Shown here one piece after another: positions 7,695 to 15,766 of a DNA stretch of 42,071 nt. Position numbers and translations under genes: made by a program. The notes below the pieces were generated by a model, which worked only from the letters and a program-made list of their open reading frames with translations, did no database searches and was not told the origin of the DNA. The DNA is from SIG673 sp045658525 (GTDB taxonomy: Bacteria; Bacillota; Clostridia; Oscillospirales; CAG-272), in contig JAZOVD010000023.1 of assembly GCA_045658525.1 (NCBI GenBank), forward strand, positions 1 through 42,071, in the 5' to 3' direction. Position 1 is the first letter of the stretch. Each line of letters begins with the position of its first letter.

Positions 7695-9749
7695 TTACTT
7701 ACGTTTGAAGAAATGTTCTATATCGTTTTTGGAAAGCTCGAAGGCAACGGGTCTGCCGTGAGGACAAAACCGAATTGCGGGATCGTTCATTACTCGCTTG
7801 CAGAGCCATTCGATGTGACCTTGGTCGTAAACACGCCCCGCTTTTATGGCTGCCTTGCAGGAAGCCTGATGCAGAGCCTGCTCGTAGAATATGCTTCTTG
7901 CTACGCTTGCGTTTCCGGTTCCCGACGCAAGCTGTCCCGCTATCGTTACAAAGAGCGTTTCGGCATCCGCGGCTGAAAGAATGGACGGTATAGCCGTTAT
8001 CTTAACTGAACGATGAGCGTTTTCGGGTAAAAACTCAAATCCGGTGGCTCGTATCTCGTTATCATAACGTATAACGGCGTCAAGCTCTTCAAGAGAGAGC
8101 TTGATCTCGATCGGAAGCATAAGCATCTGCACAGTAGCGCCTGCCGAAAGATTCTTTTTCATATCCTCGAAAAGAACTCTTTCGTGCGCCGCGTGCTTGT
8201 CTATCATGATAAGCTTTCCGTCGGTTTCCAGCATTATATATGAGTTGAACGCCTCTCCGAGAACACGGTAATCAACGTTTTGTTCTGATTCTGTTGCCTT
8301 ATCCGTAGCGGACGCGCGCGGGATCGAGCTTACCGAGTATTCAGGCTCAGGCTTTTTCAGCTCGGTTTCCGGTTTCTTTAAAGCTTCGCTAAGATCCACC
8401 GTGCGAACGGTTGACTCGGGCGTTTCTACTTTTTTTGGTGGGATAGGTCTGGACGCTGATGACGGTATATCGCCATCGACCGTACTGTCAAACGCAAACG
8501 GCAGCGGAGCTTCCGTTGGTTTCTCCTCATCTTCGATTTTGGACTGAAAACGAAGATGAGGCGGAGTGTCTTCCGCGTGCTTTGAATAGAGATGAAGGTC
8601 AGAAACCGCCTGAGAACGTGTATCTGTCACAGGAAGCGAAAGCTGAGTTCCCTTAGCGGGAGCATCGTCCTTGCCGTCCTTTAAGGGAACGAACGCGCTT
8701 ATTATACGCGCTTCCTTGCGTGCTTCTTCCTTGGATTTTAATCCAAATTCGGGACGTGTCAGGTTCTTTTCAAGTGAGGTGCGGACGGCGGAATATACCG
8801 CATCAAAGACCGCCTGCTCGTTTGAAAATTTAACTTCCAGCTTAGCGGGGTGAACGTTTACGTCAACGAGCGCGGGGTGTATCTTTATTTCAAGGACACA
8901 TACAGGGAACTTTTCCGAGGGAATATATGAGGAAAACGCCTGCTCTATTGCCGCCATAGCGGTACGGCTCTTGATATAACGTCCGTTTATGAAAAAGTTC
9001 TGATAATTTCTGTTTGCGCGTATGTTTTCAGGAGTTCCTATATAACCCTTTACCTCTATTCCGCCTGTCATACCGTGAACGGGAGAGAGCTTTTTAGCGA
9101 AATCGCGTCCGAGAACGGCGTGGATACAGTTGAGAAGATTTCCGTCACCCGCAGTTCCGAAACGCATAACTCCGTCGGAAATGAATTTTATCGACAGATC
9201 GGGGCGCGAGAGCGCTATCTTTTCAACGACCGCCGCTACCGCAAGCGCCTCTGAGGAATCCTTTTTAAGGAATTTTCTACGCGCGGGAACGTTTGCGAAA
9301 AGCTCCTCTACTATTATGGTAGTACCGTCTCTGCCGCCGCTTTCAACTATCTCACGTATCTCACCGCCTACGCAGGTGAGCTGTGTGCCCATAGGCTTGT
9401 CAGCTTGCTTTGTAAGTATGCGTAACGTAGAGACCGCACCGATAGCCGCTAATGCCTCACCGCGGAAGCCGAGCGTCATTATACCGTCAAGGTCGTCCTC
9501 GTCACGTATCTTGCTGGTCGCGTGCCTTTTTATACAGACTGGAACGTCCTCGCGTGACATTCCGCATCCGTTATCGGAGACGCGTAAAAAGGTTATACCG
9601 CCGTGTTTGATCTCAACGGCGACAGAGGTTGAACCTGCGTCTATCGCGTTTTCAAGCAGCTCCTTTACAACGGACGCCGGGCGGTCAACGACCTCGCCCG
9701 CGGCTATAAGGTTAGCTACCTGTGGGTCGAGAACATTTATTATACCCAT
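7695..9749 (-). CDS. mutL: DNA mismatch repair protein MutL
   Basis: Couples mismatch recognition by MutS to strand incision. It opens with the GHKL ATPase: AAGEVVDRPASVVKELLENA, DNGCGM and GFRGEALAAI. A long variable linker (about residues 335-490) joins it to the C-terminal dimer and nuclease domain. That domain carries DKHAAHERVLFE (517-528), ASCKAAI (629-635) and CPHGRP (662-667), the set found in MutL proteins with nicking activity. The second residue of the usual DQHA motif is Lys here. The 684-residue length is normal. It lies 15 bases after mutS in the same operon, with an AAAGGAA ribosome binding site. Confidence 0.97.
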   Translation of the reverse strand: MGIINVLDPQVANLIAAGEVVDRPASVVKELLENAIDAGSTSVAVEIKHGGITFLRVSDNGCGMSREDVPVCIKRHATSKIRDEDDLDGIMTLGFRGEALAAIGAVSTLRILTKQADKPMGTQLTCVGGEIREIVESGGRDGTTIIVEELFANVPARRKFLKKDSSEALAVAAVVEKIALSRPDLSIKFISDGVMRFGTAGDGNLLNCIHAVLGRDFAKKLSPVHGMTGGIEVKGYIGTPENIRANRNYQNFFINGRYIKSRTAMAAIEQAFSSYIPSEKFPVCVLEIKIHPALVDVNVHPAKLEVKFSNEQAVFDAVYSAVRTSLEKNLTRPEFGLKSKEEARKEARIISAFVPLKDGKDDAPAKGTQLSLPVTDTRSQAVSDLHLYSKHAEDTPPHLRFQSKIEDEEKPTEAPLPFAFDSTVDGDIPSSASRPIPPKKVETPESTVRTVDLSEALKKPETELKKPEPEYSVSSIPRASATDKATESEQNVDYRVLGEAFNSYIMLETDGKLIMIDKHAAHERVLFEDMKKNLSAGATVQMLMLPIEIKLSLEELDAVIRYDNEIRATGFEFLPENAHRSVKITAIPSILSAADAETLFVTIAGQLASGTGNASVARSIFYEQALHQASCKAAIKAGRVYDQGHIEWLCKRVMNDPAIRFCPHGRPVAFELSKNDIEHFFKRK

Positions 9750-9764
9750 TTATTTTTCCTTTCA

Positions 9765-12353
9765 TCAGGTGAGCTTTTTAAGCTCGAAAATGAAGTTCAA
9801 GGCTTCGATGGGAGTAAGAGTATTTATATCACATTTGCGAACCTTGTCCGCAAGCTCTGCGTTAGCCATATCTTCAAACGATACGTTTCCGCCGAGTGAG
9901 AACTCAGTATTATCGCTTGGGTTTTTCGCCGTGATCTCCCCAGATTCTGTGAGAGAAAGTATCTCCTTTGCCCGTTTTATTACATCGTTCGGTACACCCG
10001 CGAGCTTTGCTACTTCTATACCGTAGCTGTCGTCGGCGTTACCGCGGATTATCTTGCGTAAAAAGATGATGTCGTCGCCCTTTTTCTTTGCGGCGATGTT
10101 GTAATTTACTACGCCTTCAAGCTCGTCTTCAAGAGAGGTAAGCTCGTGATAGTGAGTAGCGAAAAGCGTCTTTGCTCCAAGCTTCTTTCCGGCGGTATAT
10201 TCCGCTACCGCGCGCGCAATGCTCATTCCGTCAAAGGTACTCGTTCCTCTGCCTATCTCGTCGTATATTATAAGCGAACGCTTTGTCGCGTTTTTAAGTA
10301 TATACGCGACCTCGTTCATTTCAAGCATAAACGTTGACTGACCCGACGCTAAGTCGTCCGACGCTCCCACGCGTGTGAAAAGCTTGTCAACTATACCGAT
10401 ATGAGCCTCGCTTGCGGGTACGAACGAGCCTGCCTGTGCCATAAGAGCTATGAGGGCGACCTGACGCATATACGTTGATTTACCTGCCATATTCGGACCG
10501 GTTATCAGCATAAGACGGTTGTGAGATGTGTCAAGCTCGGTGTCGTTCGGTACGAAATAACTGTCGAACACGAACTGCTCGACCACGGGGTGGCGTCCGT
10601 CCTTTATAACAATCCTGTCGTCATACGCGATCTCAGGGCGCACGAAATTGTTTCTTGAAGCGACCTCGCCAAGGCTGACGTAAGCGTCAAGCGTTGCGAG
10701 AAGTATGGCGTTATCCTGTATTTCTTTTGTATATTCCGCTATCTTATCACGCAGATAACAGAATATCTCGTGTTCGAGCGCGCATATTTTTTCGGATGCA
10801 CCGAGGATCTCGCTTTCAAGCTCCTTTAACTTTGGAGTTATATAACGCTCCGCGCCCGCGAGGGTCTGCTTTCTTATATAGTAATCGGGAAGCTCGCCCT
10901 TGTTGGCGTTCGTGACCTCTATATAATATCCGAAAACACGGTTATATCCGTATTTCAGCTTTGAAATACCAGTAGCTGCGCGTTCTTCCTCGATCAGCTC
11001 TTCAAGATAGCCCTTACTGTTTTTGAGGAGTCCGCGGAGCCTGTCAAGCTCAGGATCTATTCCGTCAGCTATCATTTCTCCCTCACGAATGCTCGTCGGG
11101 GGCTGCTCAACGATAGATCCGCTTATCTCGTTTATAAGCTCGTCAAGCGGGTTCAGCTTCTCTCTTATGGAGATAAGCTCCTCGCACGTAACCTCGCTCA
11201 TAAGCTCCTTTATGGGATTTATTACCGAAAGCGTTTCCGAGACCGCGCGGAGATCGCGCGCGTTAGCTGTACCGTAGATCACCTTAGCCATAAGACGGTC
11301 TATGTCGAGAACGGAACGAAGGTTTTGTGACAGCTCCTCGCGGAGCATATATCCGTCCTTAAACTCGGCTACCGCGTCCTGACGTCTGGATATATAATAT
11401 GTGTTTACTAACGGAAGCTCGATCCATTTTCGGAGCATTCTCGCTCCCATCGAGGTCTTTGTTCTGTCAAGCACCCAAAGAAGAGAGCCTTTTTTCTCTT
11501 TTGTACGCATAGTCTCGCAGATCTCAAGGTTTCTTCTGGTGTTCGGGTCTATTTCAAGGAACTGACCGTCCGTATATATATTGAGATTTCTTATATACGA
11601 TACGTCTGTTTTTTGTGTATCGGCTATGTATGCAAGGAGCGCGCCAACGCAACACGTTATAACGGGGCTCTCCTGTCCGTCGATGCCGGGCATACCTTTT
11701 CCGAACTGACGTTTGACTGTCAAAGCGGCTTTTGTGTATTCAAAGTCGGCTTCTCTGTTATCGTTCACTATCGCCTTTAATCTGTCTCGGAAATAGCTTT
11801 CAAGAACGTGATTTTCCGAAATAGGTATGTTTATGAGAAGCTCGCGCGGAGAATAAGCCTCGACCTCAGTTATTATGCGCTCATAAAGAAACGAGCCTTT
11901 TACCCCCGTCGCGTAGATGTCGCCTGTCGATGCGTCGGCAAAAGCTATTCCCGCTTCGGAGTTATTTACGCATACGGCACAAAGGTAATTGTTCTGACGG
12001 TCGTCGAGCATACCGTTATCAGTTACCGTTCCGGGCGTGATTATACGAACTATCTCACGCTTGACAAGACCCTTTGCGGTCGCGGGGTCCTCGACCTGCT
12101 CGCATATAACGACCTTATGTCCTTTCGAAACAAGCCTTGCTATATAAGTATCAGCCGCGTGGTACGGAACACCGCACATCGGGGCGCGCTCCGCTTCTCC
12201 GCAGTCTCTGCCCGTGAGGGTGAGCTCGAGGATCTTCGATGCCTCTTTTGCGTCGTCGAAGAACATCTCGTAAAAGTCTCCGAGACGGTAAAAGAGAAAC
12301 GCGTCGGGATACTGTTTTTTTACTTCAAGATATTGAAGCATCATTGGGGTCAT
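9765..12353 (-). CDS. mutS: DNA mismatch repair protein MutS
   Basis: Recognises mismatches and small loops in DNA and recruits MutL. The 862-residue protein has the mismatch-reading F-Y-E motif (residues 27-29, in LGDFYEMF), the Walker A motif GPNMAGKST (619-627), DEIGRGTSTFDG (Walker B and following, 698-709) and ATHYHEL. These are features of MutS1 rather than MutS2, which lacks the FYE motif. The start overlaps the miaB stop by four bases (ATGA), so translation is coupled. The start MTPMMLQYLE matches the usual N-terminus of the family. Confidence 0.98.
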   Translation of the reverse strand: MTPMMLQYLEVKKQYPDAFLFYRLGDFYEMFFDDAKEASKILELTLTGRDCGEAERAPMCGVPYHAADTYIARLVSKGHKVVICEQVEDPATAKGLVKREIVRIITPGTVTDNGMLDDRQNNYLCAVCVNNSEAGIAFADASTGDIYATGVKGSFLYERIITEVEAYSPRELLINIPISENHVLESYFRDRLKAIVNDNREADFEYTKAALTVKRQFGKGMPGIDGQESPVITCCVGALLAYIADTQKTDVSYIRNLNIYTDGQFLEIDPNTRRNLEICETMRTKEKKGSLLWVLDRTKTSMGARMLRKWIELPLVNTYYISRRQDAVAEFKDGYMLREELSQNLRSVLDIDRLMAKVIYGTANARDLRAVSETLSVINPIKELMSEVTCEELISIREKLNPLDELINEISGSIVEQPPTSIREGEMIADGIDPELDRLRGLLKNSKGYLEELIEEERAATGISKLKYGYNRVFGYYIEVTNANKGELPDYYIRKQTLAGAERYITPKLKELESEILGASEKICALEHEIFCYLRDKIAEYTKEIQDNAILLATLDAYVSLGEVASRNNFVRPEIAYDDRIVIKDGRHPVVEQFVFDSYFVPNDTELDTSHNRLMLITGPNMAGKSTYMRQVALIALMAQAGSFVPASEAHIGIVDKLFTRVGASDDLASGQSTFMLEMNEVAYILKNATKRSLIIYDEIGRGTSTFDGMSIARAVAEYTAGKKLGAKTLFATHYHELTSLEDELEGVVNYNIAAKKKGDDIIFLRKIIRGNADDSYGIEVAKLAGVPNDVIKRAKEILSLTESGEITAKNPSDNTEFSLGGNVSFEDMANAELADKVRKCDINTLTPIEALNFIFELKKLT

Positions 12354-13792
12354 AAAATAGCCTTTCCTTTCTGTGAAAGTCTGCCGTAAAGAGCGTGCGG
12401 TTCGGCGTTTTCGATGTAAAGCTCAACGTAGTTGCCTATAAGTCCGTCGTCTCCCTCAAAGTGGATAAGACGGTTGTTTTCAGTTCTCGCGGTGAGCCTT
12501 GTGTCGTCCGTTTTGCTTCTTCCTTCAACGAGGGCGCGAATCGTTTTGCCCTTATATTCGAGATTTTTTTCTTTTGAAATAGCGGTTTGAAGATCTATAA
12601 GTCTCTTGAAACGCTCTCCCTTTACGTCGTCGGGTATCTGGTCCTGCATCTCGGCGGCGGGAGTACCGCTTCTTTTTGAGTAGATGAACGAATATATGTT
12701 ATCGTATCTTACCCTTGAAAGCATATCGAGGGTCTCGCAAAATTCTTCCTCTGTCTCTCCCGGGAAACCGACTATTATGTCCGTGGTTATAGTTATACCG
12801 GGTATCTTTTCTCTCATATAATCGATAAGAGAAAGATAACGCGCCCTGTCATAGTGGCGGTTCATAGCGGAAAGGACTCTGTCGCTTCCCGATTGGAGCG
12901 GGAGGTGGAAACGGCGCGATACGCCTATTTTCCCTTTTGTCGGCGGATTTGCCGCCATAACGTCTATAAGACGGGTGTTAGCGTCCTTTGGGTGGCTGGT
13001 CATAAAATGAATGACCGCCTCTCCGTCAAGCGCGCAGATGTCCGAAAGTAGATCCGCGAACGCATAATTCTCACGTCCCGACGGAGAATAGGAGTTGACG
13101 TTCTGACCGAGCAGGGTTATCTCCTTTATTCCCGAGGAAATAAGCTCCTGTATTTCCGAAAGAACGGCTTCCGGCTCGCGGCTTCTCTCTCTGCCTCTTA
13201 CGTAAGGCACTATACAGTAGGTACAGAAGTTGTTACAGCCATACATTACCGAAACGTACGCGCTTGAATTTTTGGGGTCGCGGCTTATCGGTATGTCCTC
13301 GGAAATAACGGAAACTGAGTTATCTATCACAAAACTGCGTTTACCGCTTGTGAGCGTGCCGTAAAGTATTTCGGGCAGTCGGTGGATAAGCGTTGAGCCG
13401 AGCAGAAAATCTATATAGGGATATTTGTTCTTTATATCGTTTAATCTGTGCTCCTGCGAGACCATACAACCGCATATACCGATCAAAAGCTCGGGGTTCT
13501 TTTCCTTGCAATGCTTATAACCGCCGGTTATCGAAAGTGCCTTTAACTCCGCATGCTCGCGGACGGCGCAGGTGTTTACGAGTATGAGATCTGCTTTTTC
13601 CGGACTGTCTGTTTTTACGTACCCCATTTTTTCAGCCATACCGAGAAGCTTCTCACTGTCGGCTTCGTTCTGTTGACAGCCAAAGGTCTGTATATATACT
13701 TTTTTGTTACCTCCCGTTACCGTGAGGACCTTTTGCATATAGGAGAAATGCTTTTCGCTTTCTTCCTTTGAAAGTATTACGCTTTTTTTCAT
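12350..13792 (-). CDS. miaB: tRNA-2-methylthio-N6-dimethylallyladenosine synthase MiaB
   Basis: Radical-SAM methylthiotransferase that adds a methylthio group to i6A37 of tRNAs reading codons starting with U. The 480-residue protein has the N-terminal UPF0004 domain with cluster cysteines C39, C75 and C109, the radical-SAM CNNFCTYC motif (C186, C190, C193), and a C-terminal TRAM-like domain ending near SQKGKAIL. The annotated start MKKSVILSKEESEKH has only a weak ribosome binding site. It comes 21 bases after the transporter gene upstream and overlaps mutS by four bases. miaB-mutS-mutL is a common order in Clostridia. Confidence 0.97.
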   Translation of the reverse strand: MKKSVILSKEESEKHFSYMQKVLTVTGGNKKVYIQTFGCQQNEADSEKLLGMAEKMGYVKTDSPEKADLILVNTCAVREHAELKALSITGGYKHCKEKNPELLIGICGCMVSQEHRLNDIKNKYPYIDFLLGSTLIHRLPEILYGTLTSGKRSFVIDNSVSVISEDIPISRDPKNSSAYVSVMYGCNNFCTYCIVPYVRGRERSREPEAVLSEIQELISSGIKEITLLGQNVNSYSPSGRENYAFADLLSDICALDGEAVIHFMTSHPKDANTRLIDVMAANPPTKGKIGVSRRFHLPLQSGSDRVLSAMNRHYDRARYLSLIDYMREKIPGITITTDIIVGFPGETEEEFCETLDMLSRVRYDNIYSFIYSKRSGTPAAEMQDQIPDDVKGERFKRLIDLQTAISKEKNLEYKGKTIRALVEGRSKTDDTRLTARTENNRLIHFEGDDGLIGNYVELYIENAEPHALYGRLSQKGKAIL

Positions 13793-13813
13793 TTTTGAGG
13801 GGATTGCCTTTCT

Positions 13814-14329
13814 TTATGTGAAGCTGATATGAGTTGTGTGTTTTAATATCAAATGTAAAAGTATTCCCGTTACCGTTCCTGTTACGAGCGCGGTGATCAT
13901 TAAGGCGGGAAGATAGTAAATGAGGACGGGGAGTCCGAATATCACCGCCGCCGCGAGGCACTGACCTATATTGTGCATAGCGGCGCAGATGACCGAAAGA
14001 CCTATACAACCGAGGCTTTTCGGTTTTGTGAATTTATAAACGGTAAGCGAGATAAGTACGAGCAGTCCTCCCGAAAGCGAGAACCAAAACGAGGTTACGC
14101 TTCCGAATAAAACAGAGGAGAGCAGAGTCTTACCAAGCGATACCGCCATAGCGTACGGTAGTCCGAGGAGAAAGAATGCTCCCGTTATCGCAAGGCTTGC
14201 CAGTCCCAGCTTAAAACCGGGGACGGGTATGATCGCGCCAAGAGGAATGACCGCCTCAACGTAGGAAAGTATCATTCCGAGAGCGAGGAAAAGAGCCGAG
14301 ACGGCGGTTTTTTCAGCGTATGACCGCAT
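13814..14329 (-). CDS. Gx transporter family protein (heptaprenyl diphosphate synthase component I-like)
   Basis: A 171-residue integral membrane protein with about five membrane segments. The sequence contains LSYVEAVIPLG, PVPGFKLGLASLAI and MHNIGQCLAAA, characteristic of the family variously annotated as Gx transporter or heptaprenyl diphosphate synthase component I. The family resembles the substrate-binding subunits of ECF-type importers; a transported substrate is not established. It overlaps the preceding NusG-domain-II gene by 17 bases, and this pair recurs in Clostridia, often beside flavin or electron-transfer genes. Such genes are absent here. Confidence 0.85.
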   Translation of the reverse strand: MRSYAEKTAVSALFLALGMILSYVEAVIPLGAIIPVPGFKLGLASLAITGAFFLLGLPYAMAVSLGKTLLSSVLFGSVTSFWFSLSGGLLVLISLTVYKFTKPKSLGCIGLSVICAAMHNIGQCLAAAVIFGLPVLIYYLPALMITALVTGTVTGILLHLILKHTTHISFT

Positions 14330-14702
14330 CGTATCCGTCCTCCTTTTCTCCCTCTATCCGTATAGCGACCATAGCGGGCGCGCATACGATTACCTGTCCG
14401 GATTTCGTTATCTTTCCGGTATCCTTGCAGATACCGTCGTGACAGTCAGAGCTTTTAACATATACCGAACCGTTTTCTATCACCACGGTGAGGGTTATAC
14501 CGTTATTTTCTATATCGAACGTGTTGTTTTCAGAAAGAGAATACTCTTTTGCCGTATCACCGCATACAACGACCGCCTTTTGCGGCTCTGCTTGTCCGTT
14601 ACCCGAAAAAACGAGCAAAAACGCGGCAAGTATTACGAGTATATAAGCAAATATGTCCGCGCGTCCGAAGAGCACGGGAAGGGTTGCGGCTTTATTTTTC
14701 AT
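14313..14702 (-). CDS. NusG domain II-containing membrane-anchored protein
   Basis: A 129-residue protein with one N-terminal membrane segment (about residues 17-33) and an outward domain of about 85 residues. The domain carries a three-cysteine pattern: SSDCHDGICKDTG (C87, C92) and VIVCAP (C107). This is the NusG domain II family seen next to Gx transporters; it is unrelated in role to transcription factor NusG. The conserved cysteines suggest a redox or ligand-binding role outside the membrane, which is inference. It is the first gene of the operon that runs through miaB, mutS and mutL, with its own consensus-like promoter. Confidence 0.88.
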   Translation of the reverse strand: MKNKAATLPVLFGRADIFAYILVILAAFLLVFSGNGQAEPQKAVVVCGDTAKEYSLSENNTFDIENNGITLTVVIENGSVYVKSSDCHDGICKDTGKITKSGQVIVCAPAMVAIRIEGEKEDGYDAVIR

Positions 14703-14735
14703 CGCTGCCTCGTTTTTCGGAAAGTATTACATTTT

Positions 14736-14764
14736 ATTATATCATATTTCGCGAAAAAAAGCAA
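14736..14764 (-). promoter_or_regulatory. Promoter of the NusG-II/transporter/miaB/mutS/mutL operon
   Basis: On the minus strand TTGCTT (14759-14764), 17 bp spacer and perfect TATAAT (14736-14741), about 34 bases before the first start codon. Confidence 0.75.
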
Positions 14765-14819
14765 CCTTTTTGACGATTTTGATGTAAAATTATTTATAAT
14801 AATTATGTGGTTATAATAC

Positions 14820-14848
14820 TTGACACGGACAAAAAAATGTGATACAAT
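14820..14848 (+). promoter_or_regulatory. Promoter of the ZTP riboswitch/purine operon
   Basis: Perfect TTGACA (14820-14825), 17 bp spacer, TACAAT (14843-14848). The region 14703-15024 has no gene: it holds two divergent promoters and the riboswitch. Confidence 0.8.
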
Positions 14849-14854
14849 AAATTC

Positions 14855-14993
14855 GGTAGTGATCTACCGAGAGGCTTTCTGTGACTGACGGAGGTAAGCG
14901 GGTTTTAAAACCGCGTGGGAGCAGAAAGCAATAAAGCCGACCGTCTGGGCAGTTTTCGTTTCGTTATTTAGACGGAACGGGACTGTCCTTTTT
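14855..14993 (+). ncRNA. ZTP (ZMP, pfl motif) riboswitch with overlapping terminator
   Basis: After a small GGTAG/CTACC hairpin, P1 forms between GCTTTCTG (14874-14881) and CAGAAAGC (14922-14929). It encloses the conserved TGACTGACGG and GTGGGAG segments and a GCGGTTTTAAAACCGC-like internal stem. A linker leads to GCCGACCGTCTGGGC (14936-14950), matching the conserved 3' domain of the pfl motif. From GGGC onward (14947) the same bases can instead pair with 14972-14988 in a long stem with one bulge and several G-U pairs, followed by TTTTT (14989-14993). Ligand binding should therefore prevent termination. The downstream genes use or are adjacent to ZMP (AICAR monophosphate), exactly the expected regulon. 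Confidence 0.88.
14947..14993 (+). terminator. Riboswitch-controlled intrinsic terminator
   Basis: GGGCAGTTTT and following bases (14947-14965) pair with 14971-14988, then a five-T run. The 5' arm includes the last four bases of the aptamer's conserved 3' element, so the two structures are mutually exclusive. Confidence 0.8.
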
Positions 14994-15024
14994 ATAATCT
15001 CACACACTAACGGAGGAAAAAGAA

Positions 15025-15747
15025 GTGGACGTTTACAAGATCGAAAGTGTAAAAGAAAGAGTTATCGACAATTCATACGTCGGACGCGGTATCATAGTCG
15101 GAAAGAGCGCGGACGGAAAGAACGCGGTTTTTGCCTACTTCATAATGGGCAGAAGCGAAAATTCCCGTAACCGCATATTCGTTGAAAACGGCGAGGATAT
15201 AACCATTTATCCTTACGACGAGAGCAAGGTCGAGGACCCCTCTCTTATAATCTACTCTCCCGTAAGAGCCTGCAAGGACAGCGTTATAGTTACTAACGGC
15301 GACCAGACCGACACGGTATATGATTTCGCTAACGAGGGCAAGACCTTTGAGGAAGCTCTCCGCACAAGAGAGTTTGAGCCTGATCGCCCGAACTTCACTC
15401 CCAGAATAAGCGCGATACTCAATTTTGAAAACGGTTATTCCTATAAGATGAGCATACTTAAAAGCGAGGACGCCGAGGGCAGTGCCTGCACCCGTCACTT
15501 CTTTGAGTATCTCCCCTTGAACGGTCTCGGTCACTTTATCCACACCTATAACTGTGACGGAAACCCCATTCCTACCTTCACGGGCGAGCCTGAAAGAGTA
15601 GCGATACCGAACGATATAAAAGAGTTTGCAAACGAGATATGGACCTCTCTTAACGAGAATAACAAGATCTCTCTTGCGGTAAGATACATTCCTCTTGACG
15701 GCGGAAAAGCTGAGCAGGTGGTAATAAACAAGTTCAAAAAGGTCTGA
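15025..15747 (+). CDS. IMP cyclohydrolase (PurO type)
   Basis: Closes the purine ring of FAICAR to give IMP, the last step of de novo synthesis. The 240-residue protein resembles the archaeal-type PurO/IMP cyclohydrolase family found in some Clostridia, with SYVGRGIIVG near the start, YFIMGRSENSRNR, a TPRISA segment and FHTYNCDG-like GHFIHTYNCDG. It is not the MGS-like cyclohydrolase domain of ordinary PurH. It starts at GTG, eight bases after CGGAGG. The AICAR transformylase gene follows 19 bases later, so the two activities of bifunctional PurH are here two proteins. Expression is expected to rise with ZMP through the upstream riboswitch. Confidence 0.9.
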   Translation: MDVYKIESVKERVIDNSYVGRGIIVGKSADGKNAVFAYFIMGRSENSRNRIFVENGEDITIYPYDESKVEDPSLIIYSPVRACKDSVIVTNGDQTDTVYDFANEGKTFEEALRTREFEPDRPNFTPRISAILNFENGYSYKMSILKSEDAEGSACTRHFFEYLPLNGLGHFIHTYNCDGNPIPTFTGEPERVAIPNDIKEFANEIWTSLNENNKISLAVRYIPLDGGKAEQVVINKFKKV

Positions 15748-15766
15748 AAGGAAAAGGTAACTAACG

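Noticed and set aside
9130..10026. Open frame of 298 codons on the plus strand spanning the mutL start and mutS end
   Set aside because: It crosses a real intergenic region and is Ser-rich shadow sequence of two well-supported genes.
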